Source: JAPUME01 sp027294185
GTDB taxonomy: Bacteria > Acidobacteriota > Terriglobia > UBA7540 > JAPUME01
Assembly: GCA_963555835.3 (NCBI GenBank)
Contig: CAUVWZ020000001.1
Coordinates: 620,001 to 684,000, forward strand
Reading direction: 5' to 3'
Length of the DNA: 64,000 bases
The position numbers and the translations under genes were made by a program. The notes under the pieces were generated by a model. That model searched no databases and was not told the DNA's origin. It was given only the letters and a program-made list of their open reading frames with translations. Below, piece after piece: positions 56,781 to 64,000 of the stretch (the first letter of the stretch is position 1; the number at the start of each line of letters is the position of its first letter).

Positions 56781-58046
56781 ATGAACCTGGTTCTACTGGG
56801 ATTGAATCACCGCACCGCACCCGTCGAGGTTCGCGAGCAATTCCACATTCCTGAAACCGAATTGGGCCGCGCCGTGCGCCTGCTCAGCCGCCATCCCGGA
56901 GTTCTGGAATGCATGATTCTCTCCACCTGCAACCGCGTGGAGTTCTTCGCACACACCCAGGACGGGGCCGAACCCGGCGGGCATCTTCGTGATTTCGTAG
57001 CCGACTATTACCAGAGGGAATTCTCCGGCATCGATTCCTACTTCTATTGCCACAAACAGGTGGAATCCATCCGTCACATGTTCCGTGTGGCGTCCAGTCT
57101 CGATTCCATGGTTCTGGGCGAGCCGCAAATCCTGGGCCAGGTGAAGCAGGCCTTCCAGACGGCGCAGGACGCGGGCGCCCTCAACGGGTTGCTTCGCGAC
57201 GTGATGAACCAGACGCTGGCGGTAGCCCGCAAAGTGAGGCGCGAGACCGCCATCGGAAGCTCGGCAGTATCCATCTCCTCGGCGGCGGTGGAGCTGGCCC
57301 GAAAAATCTTCGGCGACCTTCGCAAACGGACCATTTTCATCATCGGCGCCGGCAAGATGAGCGAGTTGGCCGCGAAGAACCTCCTGAGGAGCGGCGCCAG
57401 CAGCATTCTGGTCAGCAACCGTACCTACGAGCGCGCCGTCGAGATGGCTCAACTGTTCCAGGGGACGGCGATTCGCTTCGAAGAATTGCTTGAGAATATT
57501 CCCCGCGCCGACATCGTCATCAGCTCGACCGGCGCGCCGCACTTCGTCATTCGAAAGCCTGAGATGGAGCGGCTGCTCGCAGCCCGCAAGAACCGGCCCA
57601 TCTTTCTGATCGATATCGCCGTCCCGCGCGACATCGACCCTCGCGTCAATGAGCTTGATAACGTCTTTCTCTACGACATCGACGACCTGGAACACGTGAT
57701 CGAGGCCAACCGTCGCCAACGAAAACAGGAAGCGCAAAGGGCCGAACAGATGGTCTCGCGAGAGGTCGATCAGACGATTCGGCGGCTCGCCTCGCGCGAA
57801 GTCACCCCTACCATCGTCGCGCTGGGGGAGCATTTGAACCGCATCCGCGCCGAGGAGATGGAACGGATGAAGGGGTCGCTGGCCGGGCTTTCCCCCGACG
57901 AACGACAGGCCGTGGAAGCTTTGACTCAGGGCATGATCAAGAAGATCCTCCACGGGCCTATTACGGAACTCAAGGGGGCAGCCGGGAAACCCAATCGCAA
58001 CGACCTGGTGCATCTGGTCAAGAAACTGTTCGGGCTGGCCCATTAG
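56781..58046 (+). CDS. hemA: Glutamyl-tRNA reductase
   Basis: First committed step of C5 haem synthesis: glutamyl-tRNA to glutamate-1-semialdehyde with NADPH. 421 residues. Seen: GLNHRTAPVEVREQF, the catalytic Cys in ILSTCNRVEFF, GEPQILGQVKQAF, the NADPH loop IIGAGKMSELAAKNL and a C-terminal dimerisation helix. No hemL is nearby. hemC starts 44 bases downstream. Confidence 0.96.
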   Translation: MNLVLLGLNHRTAPVEVREQFHIPETELGRAVRLLSRHPGVLECMILSTCNRVEFFAHTQDGAEPGGHLRDFVADYYQREFSGIDSYFYCHKQVESIRHMFRVASSLDSMVLGEPQILGQVKQAFQTAQDAGALNGLLRDVMNQTLAVARKVRRETAIGSSAVSISSAAVELARKIFGDLRKRTIFIIGAGKMSELAAKNLLRSGASSILVSNRTYERAVEMAQLFQGTAIRFEELLENIPRADIVISSTGAPHFVIRKPEMERLLAARKNRPIFLIDIAVPRDIDPRVNELDNVFLYDIDDLEHVIEANRRQRKQEAQRAEQMVSREVDQTIRRLASREVTPTIVALGEHLNRIRAEEMERMKGSLAGLSPDERQAVEALTQGMIKKILHGPITELKGAAGKPNRNDLVHLVKKLFGLAH

Positions 58047-58090
58047 CCCATGGGGGCTGATATCCAATCCCCCTTCCTGCCGAGAGGTTT

Positions 58091-59017
58091 GTGAATACAG
58101 ATAAGCTCGACAAACTTATTATTGCCAGCCGGGGCAGCGCACTGGCCCTCTGGCAGGCGAATTGGGTGAAATCCAGGCTGGAGGAGACCTGCCGCATCCG
58201 GGCAGAGATTCGCGTCATCAAGACCACCGGCGATATACACCCGGAGCTCTCCCTGACCCGGTCGGGGACCAAGGGCCTGTTTACGAAGGAAATTGAAGAG
58301 GCACTGCTGGCATGCGAGGCCCACCTGGCGGTGCACAGCTTCAAGGACCTGCCGAACGACCAACCCCAGGGACTGACGGTGGCGGCGTTTCTGGAGCGAG
58401 AGGACGCACGCGACGTGCTCATCAGCCGTGACAATCGGCCGTTTTCCGAACTTCCCCGCAACGCCAGGATCGGCACCAGCAGCCTGCGGCGGCAATCCCA
58501 GTTGCGGGACCTTCGTCCTGACTTGAAATTCACCAACCTTCGCGGCAACCTGGACACGCGCCTGAAAAAAGTCGAACGGGGAGACTGTGACGCGCTGGTG
58601 GTGGCCGCGGCCGGCATCCACCGGCTGGGATTCAAGGATCGCATTACGGAATACTTCTCGCCGCAACAGATATGCCCGGCTGTCGGACAGGGTGTGATCG
58701 CGATTGAAATACGGGAGAATGAAGAGGAAATTGCGCAAAAGGTCCGAACGCTGGACCACGAGGGGACACGCATCACCACGCAGGCCGAACGGGCTTTTCT
58801 CCGTAAACTGGGCGGGGGATGCCAGACGCCCATCGCAGCCTATGGGACACTCCAGAATGGCAAGATTCATTTGCAGGGAATCGTCGCCGACCAGAATGGC
58901 GAGCGCCTGATGCGCGCCACCGCAGACGGCCCGGCACCTTCAGCCGAAGAATTGGGCATTCAACTGGCAGAGGACTTTCTGGCAAAAGGGGCTGGGGAAT
59001 TTCTCAAAGATATTTGA
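58091..59017 (+). CDS. hemC: Porphobilinogen deaminase (hydroxymethylbilane synthase)
   Basis: Joins four porphobilinogens into hydroxymethylbilane. 308 residues, GTG start with GAGAGG. Seen: IIASRGSALALWQANWVK, the KGLFTKEIEEALLACEAHLAVHSFKDLP block and the GGGCQTPIAAYG motif whose Cys holds the dipyrromethane cofactor. The gene follows hemA in one direction; hemB, which makes porphobilinogen, is not in the window. Confidence 0.96.
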   Translation: MNTDKLDKLIIASRGSALALWQANWVKSRLEETCRIRAEIRVIKTTGDIHPELSLTRSGTKGLFTKEIEEALLACEAHLAVHSFKDLPNDQPQGLTVAAFLEREDARDVLISRDNRPFSELPRNARIGTSSLRRQSQLRDLRPDLKFTNLRGNLDTRLKKVERGDCDALVVAAAGIHRLGFKDRITEYFSPQQICPAVGQGVIAIEIRENEEEIAQKVRTLDHEGTRITTQAERAFLRKLGGGCQTPIAAYGTLQNGKIHLQGIVADQNGERLMRATADGPAPSAEELGIQLAEDFLAKGAGEFLKDI

Positions 59018-59116
59018 AGACGAGGTCAATGGCATACCGCGAATCGAACCTGGCATGACCGACCCTGGCGGGTAATAAGAGATAGAGAGAAGGAATGGGA
59101 GCACCCGCAAGATTCT

Positions 59117-60643
59117 ATGGCAAAAACCGGTAAAGTAACTTTGCTAGGCGCAGGACCGGGGGACCCGGGGCTTCTGACACTGAAGGGCAAAGCCGCCCTG
59201 GAGCGTGCCGATTGCGTCGTCTATGATTTTCTCGCCAACCCGGAGATTTTGACCCACGCTCCGCCGGACGCAGAGACCATCTACGTCGGCAAGCAGGAAG
59301 GGGAGCCGAGCGTCTCTCAGGAAGAGATCAACGAGCTGCTCCTCACCAAGGCACGAGAAGGCAAGAACGTGGTTCGCTTGAAGGGGGGAGACCCGTTCAT
59401 CTTCGGGCGCGGCGGCGAGGAGGCCGAAGCGCTTCGGGAGGCCGGTATCGAGTGGGAAGTGGTCCCAGGAGTCTCCTCCGGCTACGCCGTTCCGGCCTAT
59501 GCAGGCATCCCCCTCACACATCGCCTTTTCGGTTCCACCGTCACCTTCATCGCCGGACACGAAGACCCGAAAAAACCTTTTTCGTCGGTCGACTGGGCGC
59601 GGCTTGCGCCGGGAACCGACACCCTGGTGTTTTTTATGGGGGCCAGGAACCTGCCGGAAATCACCTCTGCCCTGGTAGCCAACGGCCGTGAGCGGGAAAC
59701 TCCGGCAGCCGTCATCCGCTGGGGGACGCGTCCCGAACAGAAAGTTGTGAGCGGTACGCTCCGGGATATTTCCCAGAAAGCCGCCTCACTCGGCCCTCCG
59801 GCGATCATCGTGGTGGGCGAGGTGGCTCGCCTGCGGGAGAAATTAAACTGGTTTGAAAACTTACCGCTGTTCGGGCGACGCATCGTCATCACGCGCGCGC
59901 GCGAACAGGCCAATGTTTTGGGCGATGCGCTGGCCGGGCTCGGAGCTCAGGTGATCTCGATTCCTACCATCGAAATCCGGCCGCCTGATTCCTGGGAGGC
60001 GCTGGACGGGGCCATCGACCGGCTTCAGGAATTTCAATATCTGCTGGTGACCTCCGTTCATGGAGTCCGGAATTTCTTTTCACGGCTCGCCTCACGCGGT
60101 CTCGACGCGCGGGCGCTCCAGAACGTCAAGATCGGCGCCATCGGTCCCGGCACGGCCTCAGAGCTCGAAAAGTTCCGAATTCGCGCTGACTTTGTGCCCA
60201 CGGGTGAATATGCCGCCGAAGGGCTGCTCGACGTCCTGGGAGCAGATTCCATTCAAGGAAAAGCCTTCCTGATTCCACGCGCCCGGGTGGCCCGCGACAT
60301 CCTGCCGGAAACCCTTCGCAAGCGCGGGGCCCGAGTTGAAGTGGTCGAGGCCTATCACACCGTCACCCCGAAACTTTCGCCGGAGCGCGTGGAGAGCCTT
60401 TTCACTCCCCCGCCCTCTCTGATTACCTTTACCAGCTCTTCGACAGCCAAAAACTTCGTCGCCCTGGTGGGAGAAACCACTGCCCGCCGTTTGGCGGATG
60501 GCGTCACCGTGGCCGCCATCGGGCCGATCACCTCCGCCACGCTTCAAGAGTTGGGGTTCCGCGTGGACGTGCAACCCACCCAGTTCACCATCCCGGGGCT
60601 GGTGGGCGCGATTCAGGAATACTTCGAGGGCGTGAAGAAATGA
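59117..60643 (+). CDS. cobA-hemD: Fused uroporphyrinogen-III C-methyltransferase and uroporphyrinogen-III synthase
   Basis: 508 residues with two enzymes. Residues about 1-245: SUMT (CobA), with GAGPGDPGLLTLKG, VRLKGGDPFIFGRGGEEAEAL and VPGVSSGYAVPAYAGIPLTHR, which methylates uroporphyrinogen III towards sirohaem and cobalamin. Residues about 255-508: HemD, which closes hydroxymethylbilane to uroporphyrinogen III; the fold is recognised by RRIVITRAREQANVLGDALAGLGA and LITFTSSSTAKNF. Such fusions are common in several phyla. It ends the operon. Confidence 0.93.
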   Translation: MAKTGKVTLLGAGPGDPGLLTLKGKAALERADCVVYDFLANPEILTHAPPDAETIYVGKQEGEPSVSQEEINELLLTKAREGKNVVRLKGGDPFIFGRGGEEAEALREAGIEWEVVPGVSSGYAVPAYAGIPLTHRLFGSTVTFIAGHEDPKKPFSSVDWARLAPGTDTLVFFMGARNLPEITSALVANGRERETPAAVIRWGTRPEQKVVSGTLRDISQKAASLGPPAIIVVGEVARLREKLNWFENLPLFGRRIVITRAREQANVLGDALAGLGAQVISIPTIEIRPPDSWEALDGAIDRLQEFQYLLVTSVHGVRNFFSRLASRGLDARALQNVKIGAIGPGTASELEKFRIRADFVPTGEYAAEGLLDVLGADSIQGKAFLIPRARVARDILPETLRKRGARVEVVEAYHTVTPKLSPERVESLFTPPPSLITFTSSSTAKNFVALVGETTARRLADGVTVAAIGPITSATLQELGFRVDVQPTQFTIPGLVGAIQEYFEGVKK

Positions 60644-60689
60644 TGGCCCCACAGGGCAGCCAATCCGGCGAAGGTCAGAAAAAGATCGA

Positions 60690-61463
60690 CTAGAGGTTGA
60701 AAAGTTCGCGGAGCTTGCGGGTTTGGGCGCGGCTGACGGGGATCTCGGTCTGCTTTCGGTCGTCCATGCGAAGCTGGTAGGAGCTCTTGAACCAGGGGAT
60801 GACTTCTTTGATGCGGTTGATATTGACCAGGTAGGAGCGATGCACGCGCCAAAAGTTCGGGGAGTCAAGATTCGTCTGCAGCTCCTCAATGGTGCGGCAG
60901 TTGGATTGCCCCTCGAGATCGCGGGTGTGAATGCTGATGAGGCCGTCCTGAATGGTGGCGAAGATCAGATCATCAGAGCTGATCAGGAACATGTGACCGG
61001 CGCTCTTGACCATGAGTTTGGGCCTCGGCGAGGAGGGCGCTTTCTGAACCAGGCGAACCAGGCAATCCAGCTTTTCCTGGGTGGATTCGTTGCTGTCCAG
61101 AAAGCGGCGAATCCGCTCTATGGCCTTGACCAGGCGGGGTTTGGCGATGGGTTTCAGCAGGTAGTCGAGCGCATTCACCTCAAAGGCCCGGACCGCGTAG
61201 TTGTCAAAGGCGGTGGCAAAAACGAACAGGGGAAGAGGCGTCTTCTTCTCAATCAGGCGGCGCACGACCCCCAACCCATCAAGACCCGGCATCTGCACAT
61301 CCAGAAAGACAACCTGCGGTGATTTTTCCCGCACCATCTGGACCGCTTCCACGCCGTTCTTGGCCTGCCCGACTACATTGATTTCCGGGAAACTTTTGAG
61401 CAGGAAAGACAACTCTTCACGTGCCGGCCGCTCATCATCCACAATCAGCGTGCGAATCTTCAT
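60690..61463 (-). CDS. LytTR-type response regulator
   Basis: 257 residues. Receiver domain with phospho-acceptor Asp55 in VVFLDVQMPGLDGL and a VDDERPAR acidic start. A linker precedes a LytTR DNA-binding domain (LDSPNFWRVHRSYLVNINRIKEV is its typical WRxHRSxLVN motif). No kinase gene is adjacent. It converges with the haem operon, 46 bases away, and is divergent from the small secreted protein. Target unknown. Confidence 0.94.
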   Translation of the reverse strand: MKIRTLIVDDERPAREELSFLLKSFPEINVVGQAKNGVEAVQMVREKSPQVVFLDVQMPGLDGLGVVRRLIEKKTPLPLFVFATAFDNYAVRAFEVNALDYLLKPIAKPRLVKAIERIRRFLDSNESTQEKLDCLVRLVQKAPSSPRPKLMVKSAGHMFLISSDDLIFATIQDGLISIHTRDLEGQSNCRTIEELQTNLDSPNFWRVHRSYLVNINRIKEVIPWFKSSYQLRMDDRKQTEIPVSRAQTRKLRELFNL

Positions 61464-61516
61464 GAACTGACACCCCTGGAAACGGATTCATCAACAAGAT
61501 CAGTGTGCAGAGAATC

Positions 61517-61522
61517 TATTAT
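61517..61522 (-). promoter_or_regulatory. -10 candidate for the LytTR gene
   Basis: Perfect TATAAT on the minus strand with a weak -35 (TTTACT about 18 bases upstream). It lies 54 bases before the ATG. Confidence 0.4.
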
Positions 61523-61664
61523 AGTCCAGAAATCTACCTCCAGTAAAACTTCAAAGTCCAAGGTTGCGTTTATGGTACCATTAGCGGGAAACTTCCGTCC
61601 TTAAATCCGACTCCGTTGGACTTCCCAGTCGAAATCCGAACGGGGCCTAACAGGAGGACAAACG

Positions 61665-62120
61665 ATGAGATACGCTTTGGCATTGTTCCTGATCCTCGCC
61701 ACTGCGGGACTGGGTGAAGCGAAGAAGAAGAAGAAAGTGGAAGTCGGCCCTCCCCCCTGCATGGACGAAGAAGGAATGATCACTTATTACCACGGTCAGA
61801 TGACCGAACTGCTGGGCAAGGTCAAGCAGGAAGACGTCGTCCAGTTCGAGCGGAACTATCACCGAAAACAGGTCGAGAATTTCCTGACCTTCTGGGGTGG
61901 CGCTTACGCCGATACGCTGGATTGCTACGAAAAGGCGGTTCAGGAGCCTACGATGCCCAAGGAAGTGGCCGAGGAGATAGAGGCGAAACGTGAGAACTCC
62001 GGCAAGCGGGCGGAACAGGTGAAGAGCTGGCGGGATTCGGTAAGAAACGCCCGCTCCCTGAAGGATGCCAAGTCGGTGGTCGATGGAATCGAACTTCCAT
62101 CGGATGACAGCGCAACCTAG
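61665..62120 (+). CDS. Small secreted protein, function unknown
   Basis: 151 residues; the ATG is preceded by a strong AGGAGG. Signal peptide at residues 1-19 (MRYALALFLILATAGLGEA), then a KKKKK run. The mature part is helical and acidic/basic with two Cys residues (PPPCMDEEGM and LDCYEKAV). No family recognised. The upstream 10-bp palindrome ATGGTACCAT (61572-61581) could be an operator. Confidence 0.75.
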   Translation: MRYALALFLILATAGLGEAKKKKKVEVGPPPCMDEEGMITYYHGQMTELLGKVKQEDVVQFERNYHRKQVENFLTFWGGAYADTLDCYEKAVQEPTMPKEVAEEIEAKRENSGKRAEQVKSWRDSVRNARSLKDAKSVVDGIELPSDDSAT

Positions 62121-62273
62121 TCCCCTTCGCTCCTCCGGCTGAGTGGCGGTAAAATCCTCCCCCGCGGCCTCCCGCAGGCCGGCCCGTTGACCGATGAGGG
62201 CTGACGGATAAGTGGCAACCGGTCTGTGTGGGTGTGTGTCCCGAAGGTTCTCCCCCCCACCTCGCCTGGGACA

Positions 62274-62807
62274 ATGAACATGCGAAGCCGCGTCGTCTGG
62301 TCCAAGACCGTCTTTCAAGGACAGATCATCCGCGTGGATGTGGACCGAGTGCGTGAGCCCGGCGGCGTCGAGGCTACCCGTGAGATCATTCGTCACTCGG
62401 GCTCGGTAGTGCTGCTGCCTGTTTTCCCCTCCGGAAAAGTTATGCTCGTGAGGCAATTCCGATACGCCGCCCGAAAGGCGCTGTGGGAATTACCCGCAGG
62501 TCGAATGGAGCCGGGAGAGACGATTTTGCAGGCGGCTCGGCGGGAGCTGGAAGAGGAAACGGGATTTCGACCGGCCCGGTTGAAGCGCGTCCTGAGTTTT
62601 TATTCCAGTCCGGGTTTCCTGGATGAGAAAATGCACCTGGTGCGCGCCACAGACCTGCGAAGCGTTGGCGCCAGCCCGGACGAGGACGAACGCATCACGA
62701 GTCGCCTGTTTTCTTCGCGCGATCTCCGGAAACTGCTTTCTACCGGAAAAATTCTGGATGGAAAAACCTTGGTGGGATTGCTTTGCCACCTGAAGAAACT
62801 TCACTGA
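62274..62807 (+). CDS. NUDIX hydrolase, ADP-ribose pyrophosphatase type
   Basis: 177 residues from ATG 62274; ATG 62280 is equally possible and no strong ribosome-binding site exists. Complete NUDIX box GRMEPGETILQAARRELEEETGF. The preceding GSVVLLPVFPSGKVMLVRQFRYAARKALWELPAG and the SPGFLDEKMHLVRATDL segment are typical of the ADP-ribose pyrophosphatase (NudF-like) branch, which splits ADP-ribose to AMP and ribose-5-phosphate. Confidence 0.9.
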   Translation: MNMRSRVVWSKTVFQGQIIRVDVDRVREPGGVEATREIIRHSGSVVLLPVFPSGKVMLVRQFRYAARKALWELPAGRMEPGETILQAARRELEEETGFRPARLKRVLSFYSSPGFLDEKMHLVRATDLRSVGASPDEDERITSRLFSSRDLRKLLSTGKILDGKTLVGLLCHLKKLH

Positions 62808-62860
62808 TGGGGTCCCGGGCAACACCTTCGGGGCTTTCAGACCTCTAAACAATAGAACCT

Positions 62861-63649
62861 ATGATCGACCTTCACTCGCATATTCTTCCCGAAGTCGATG
62901 ACGGGGCGCGGTCACTCGAGCAATCGGTCGAGATGTGCCGCATGGCCGCCGCCGACGGCACAACTCACATCGTGGCAACACCTCACTCGAACGCCCGGTA
63001 CATCTTTCTTCCCGAGGAAAACGAAGCCAAAATCGCCGAACTCCAGGCCGCGGTAGGGGACACTCCCAGGATTCTTTCCGGGTGCGATTTTCACCTCTCT
63101 TATGAAAACATCCAGGAAGCCCTGCGAAACCACGCCCCGTTTACCATCAATCACAAGAACCACCTGCTGGTCGAATTCGACTCCCAATTCATTTCTCCGG
63201 GTATGCGGCAGGTATTTTTTGAGTTGCTCTCGGCCGGGATCATCCCCGTCATTACCCATCCTGAGCGGAATCAGGTGATCCAGCAAAACCCGCAACTCCT
63301 CTTCGATTGGGTCACGGCGGGGTGTCTCACCCAGATTACCGCGCAGTCGCTGACAGGACGTTTCGGGTCGAGGGCCCAACGATTGTCGAGGCGGCTCCTC
63401 GAACATAACCTCGTCCACGTGATCGCAAGCGACGCCCATGACCTGGAGTCGCGGCCCCCGCGTCTATCCGAATGTTTCGATCTCATCAAGAAGGAATACG
63501 GCGAGAACCTGGCCGATGAGCTTTTCCGCAAGCACCCCAAGGCTATCCTGGAGGGGAACGACGTCGTCCCCGGCCGCTCACCCACCGATTTCCAGAAACA
63601 CAGGAAACGGACCTGGTTTTCTCGGATCCTTTTTCCAAACCGCTACTAG
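62861..63649 (+). CDS. CpsB/YwqE-type protein-tyrosine phosphatase (PHP family)
   Basis: 262 residues. The N-terminus MIDLHSHILPEVDDGARSLEQSVEM carries the HxH metal site of PHP phosphatases; VATPHSNARYI, PVITHPERNQVIQQNP and VIASDAHDLESRPP supply further His/Asp ligands. Relatives dephosphorylate bacterial tyrosine kinases controlling capsule synthesis. No kinase or capsule gene is in the window, so the substrate is unknown. Confidence 0.92.
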   Translation: MIDLHSHILPEVDDGARSLEQSVEMCRMAAADGTTHIVATPHSNARYIFLPEENEAKIAELQAAVGDTPRILSGCDFHLSYENIQEALRNHAPFTINHKNHLLVEFDSQFISPGMRQVFFELLSAGIIPVITHPERNQVIQQNPQLLFDWVTAGCLTQITAQSLTGRFGSRAQRLSRRLLEHNLVHVIASDAHDLESRPPRLSECFDLIKKEYGENLADELFRKHPKAILEGNDVVPGRSPTDFQKHRKRTWFSRILFPNRY

Positions 63650-63776
63650 AAAATCTCCAACCCCTTCAAGCGCAGAAGGCGCCGATTTCCCAACCTCGTC
63701 AATCTTATAGAAAGATGATTCTCCCGGTTCTTACCGGGGGTCAGGGAAGATTGCCGAGGGGAGAGCGCAGGAGAGA

Positions 63777-64000
63777 TCATTCGGGCGACGGGGTAGCCTT
63801 CACCTCGGCTACAACCCGGGGCACCAACTCGCGGGAGGTCTCGCAGGTAGAGTCCGTCACCCGGCAACTGGCCAGCGTGTTGCCGCACGCGCAAGGGCAG
63901 GACTCCGTATTCAGCCGCAACAACACTTCGCGCTTTTGGGAAATCGTGAGAGGGCTCAAGTCGACGTCCGGTAGATCGGTGAAGCTCGTGGGCAGTATCT
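63777..64000 (-). CDS. Cys-rich C-terminal part of a larger protein (cut by window end)
   Basis: The frame is open to the right edge; about 73 residues remain. Seen: LPDVDLSPLTISQKREVLLRLNTESCPCACG, then NTLASCRV and STCETS. The SxLTxxQKxxxLxxLN...CxCGC...CR...C pattern is found in secreted or thioredoxin-associated proteins of Acidobacteria, with Cys pairs that may bind metal. Function unassigned. The stop is TGA at 63777-63779. Confidence 0.6.
   Translation of the reverse strand, partial: ILPTSFTDLPDVDLSPLTISQKREVLLRLNTESCPCACGNTLASCRVTDSTCETSRELVPRVVAEVKATPSPE

Overview
The window is a GC-rich bacterial chromosome segment, about 60-65% GC in the lines I counted. It comes from a Gram-negative-type heterotroph: it has a SecA/LepB export system, a lipoprotein murein transglycosylase, a GmhB-like heptose phosphatase and haem biosynthesis. 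My inference, at moderate confidence, is a member of the Acidobacteriota. The reasons are the def-fmt-rsmB-PASTA run, the small secreted regulatory-like and FecR-type proteins, the DUF3037/HipA-like pair and a MoxR-VWA pair. No rRNA, convincing tRNA, CRISPR array or prophage was found.

Layout. 1-8.1 kb: the end of thiG, an IS1380-type transposase relic, aroC, def, fmt, a small secreted protein and rsmB, then an island (about 5.9-8.1 kb) that looks like a short run of integron gene cassettes. 8.2-16.7 kb: a PASTA protein, a pruA-type dehydrogenase, a diguanylate cyclase, envelope proteins, a ThiF/MoeB-like enzyme, pcm, a glycosyltransferase, two NUDIX genes' worth of housekeeping (one here, one near 62 kb), an unlisted 55-aa LysW-like protein and a small secreted protein. 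16.7-26.6 kb: a long minus-strand run purQ-(HEAT protein)-purL-purF-lepB-purM-purN-tyrS. 26.7-31.1 kb: a secreted protein, a heptose phosphatase, a three-gene cluster of a small protein, a DUF3037 protein and a HipA-like kinase, and an acidic/basic histone-like protein. 31.3-42.4 kb: a LysM transglycosylase, larB, a hydrolase, frataxin, secA with a large insertion, glmS and a MEMO-family protein. 42.4-48.2 kb: a 48-bp tandem repeat, a FecR protein with a huge low-complexity tail, ruvC and its coupled neighbour, yebC and a Lon-N protein. 48.2-55.8 kb: a translationally overlapping histidine kinase/response regulator/diguanylate cyclase set flanked by signalling-gene fragments, then the MoxR-VWA pair. 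55.8-60.6 kb: a haem operon (ccsA/hemX-like, hemA, hemC, cobA-hemD fusion). 60.7-64 kb: a LytTR regulator, a small secreted protein, an ADP-ribose-type NUDIX, a CpsB/YwqE-type phosphatase and a partial Cys-rich protein.

The most interesting accessory region is 6.4-8.2 kb. Two attC-like sites, about four-fifths identical to each other, bracket or precede two lower-GC genes. The stop codon of the first gene lies inside an attC R'' box. The second gene encodes an FRG-domain protein. No integron integrase is visible, so this would be a cluster of attC sites lacking integrase (CALIN) placed between rsmB and the PASTA gene. Other items worth testing are the HipA-like/DUF3037 cluster, the SecA insertion, and several degraded gene ends (transposase, sensor, response regulator, Tat signal).

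Where promoter-like sequences could be read, several match the sigma-70 consensus well, and a TGC-TATAAT-type extended -10 recurs. Two candidates would place the transcription start within about five bases of the ATG.
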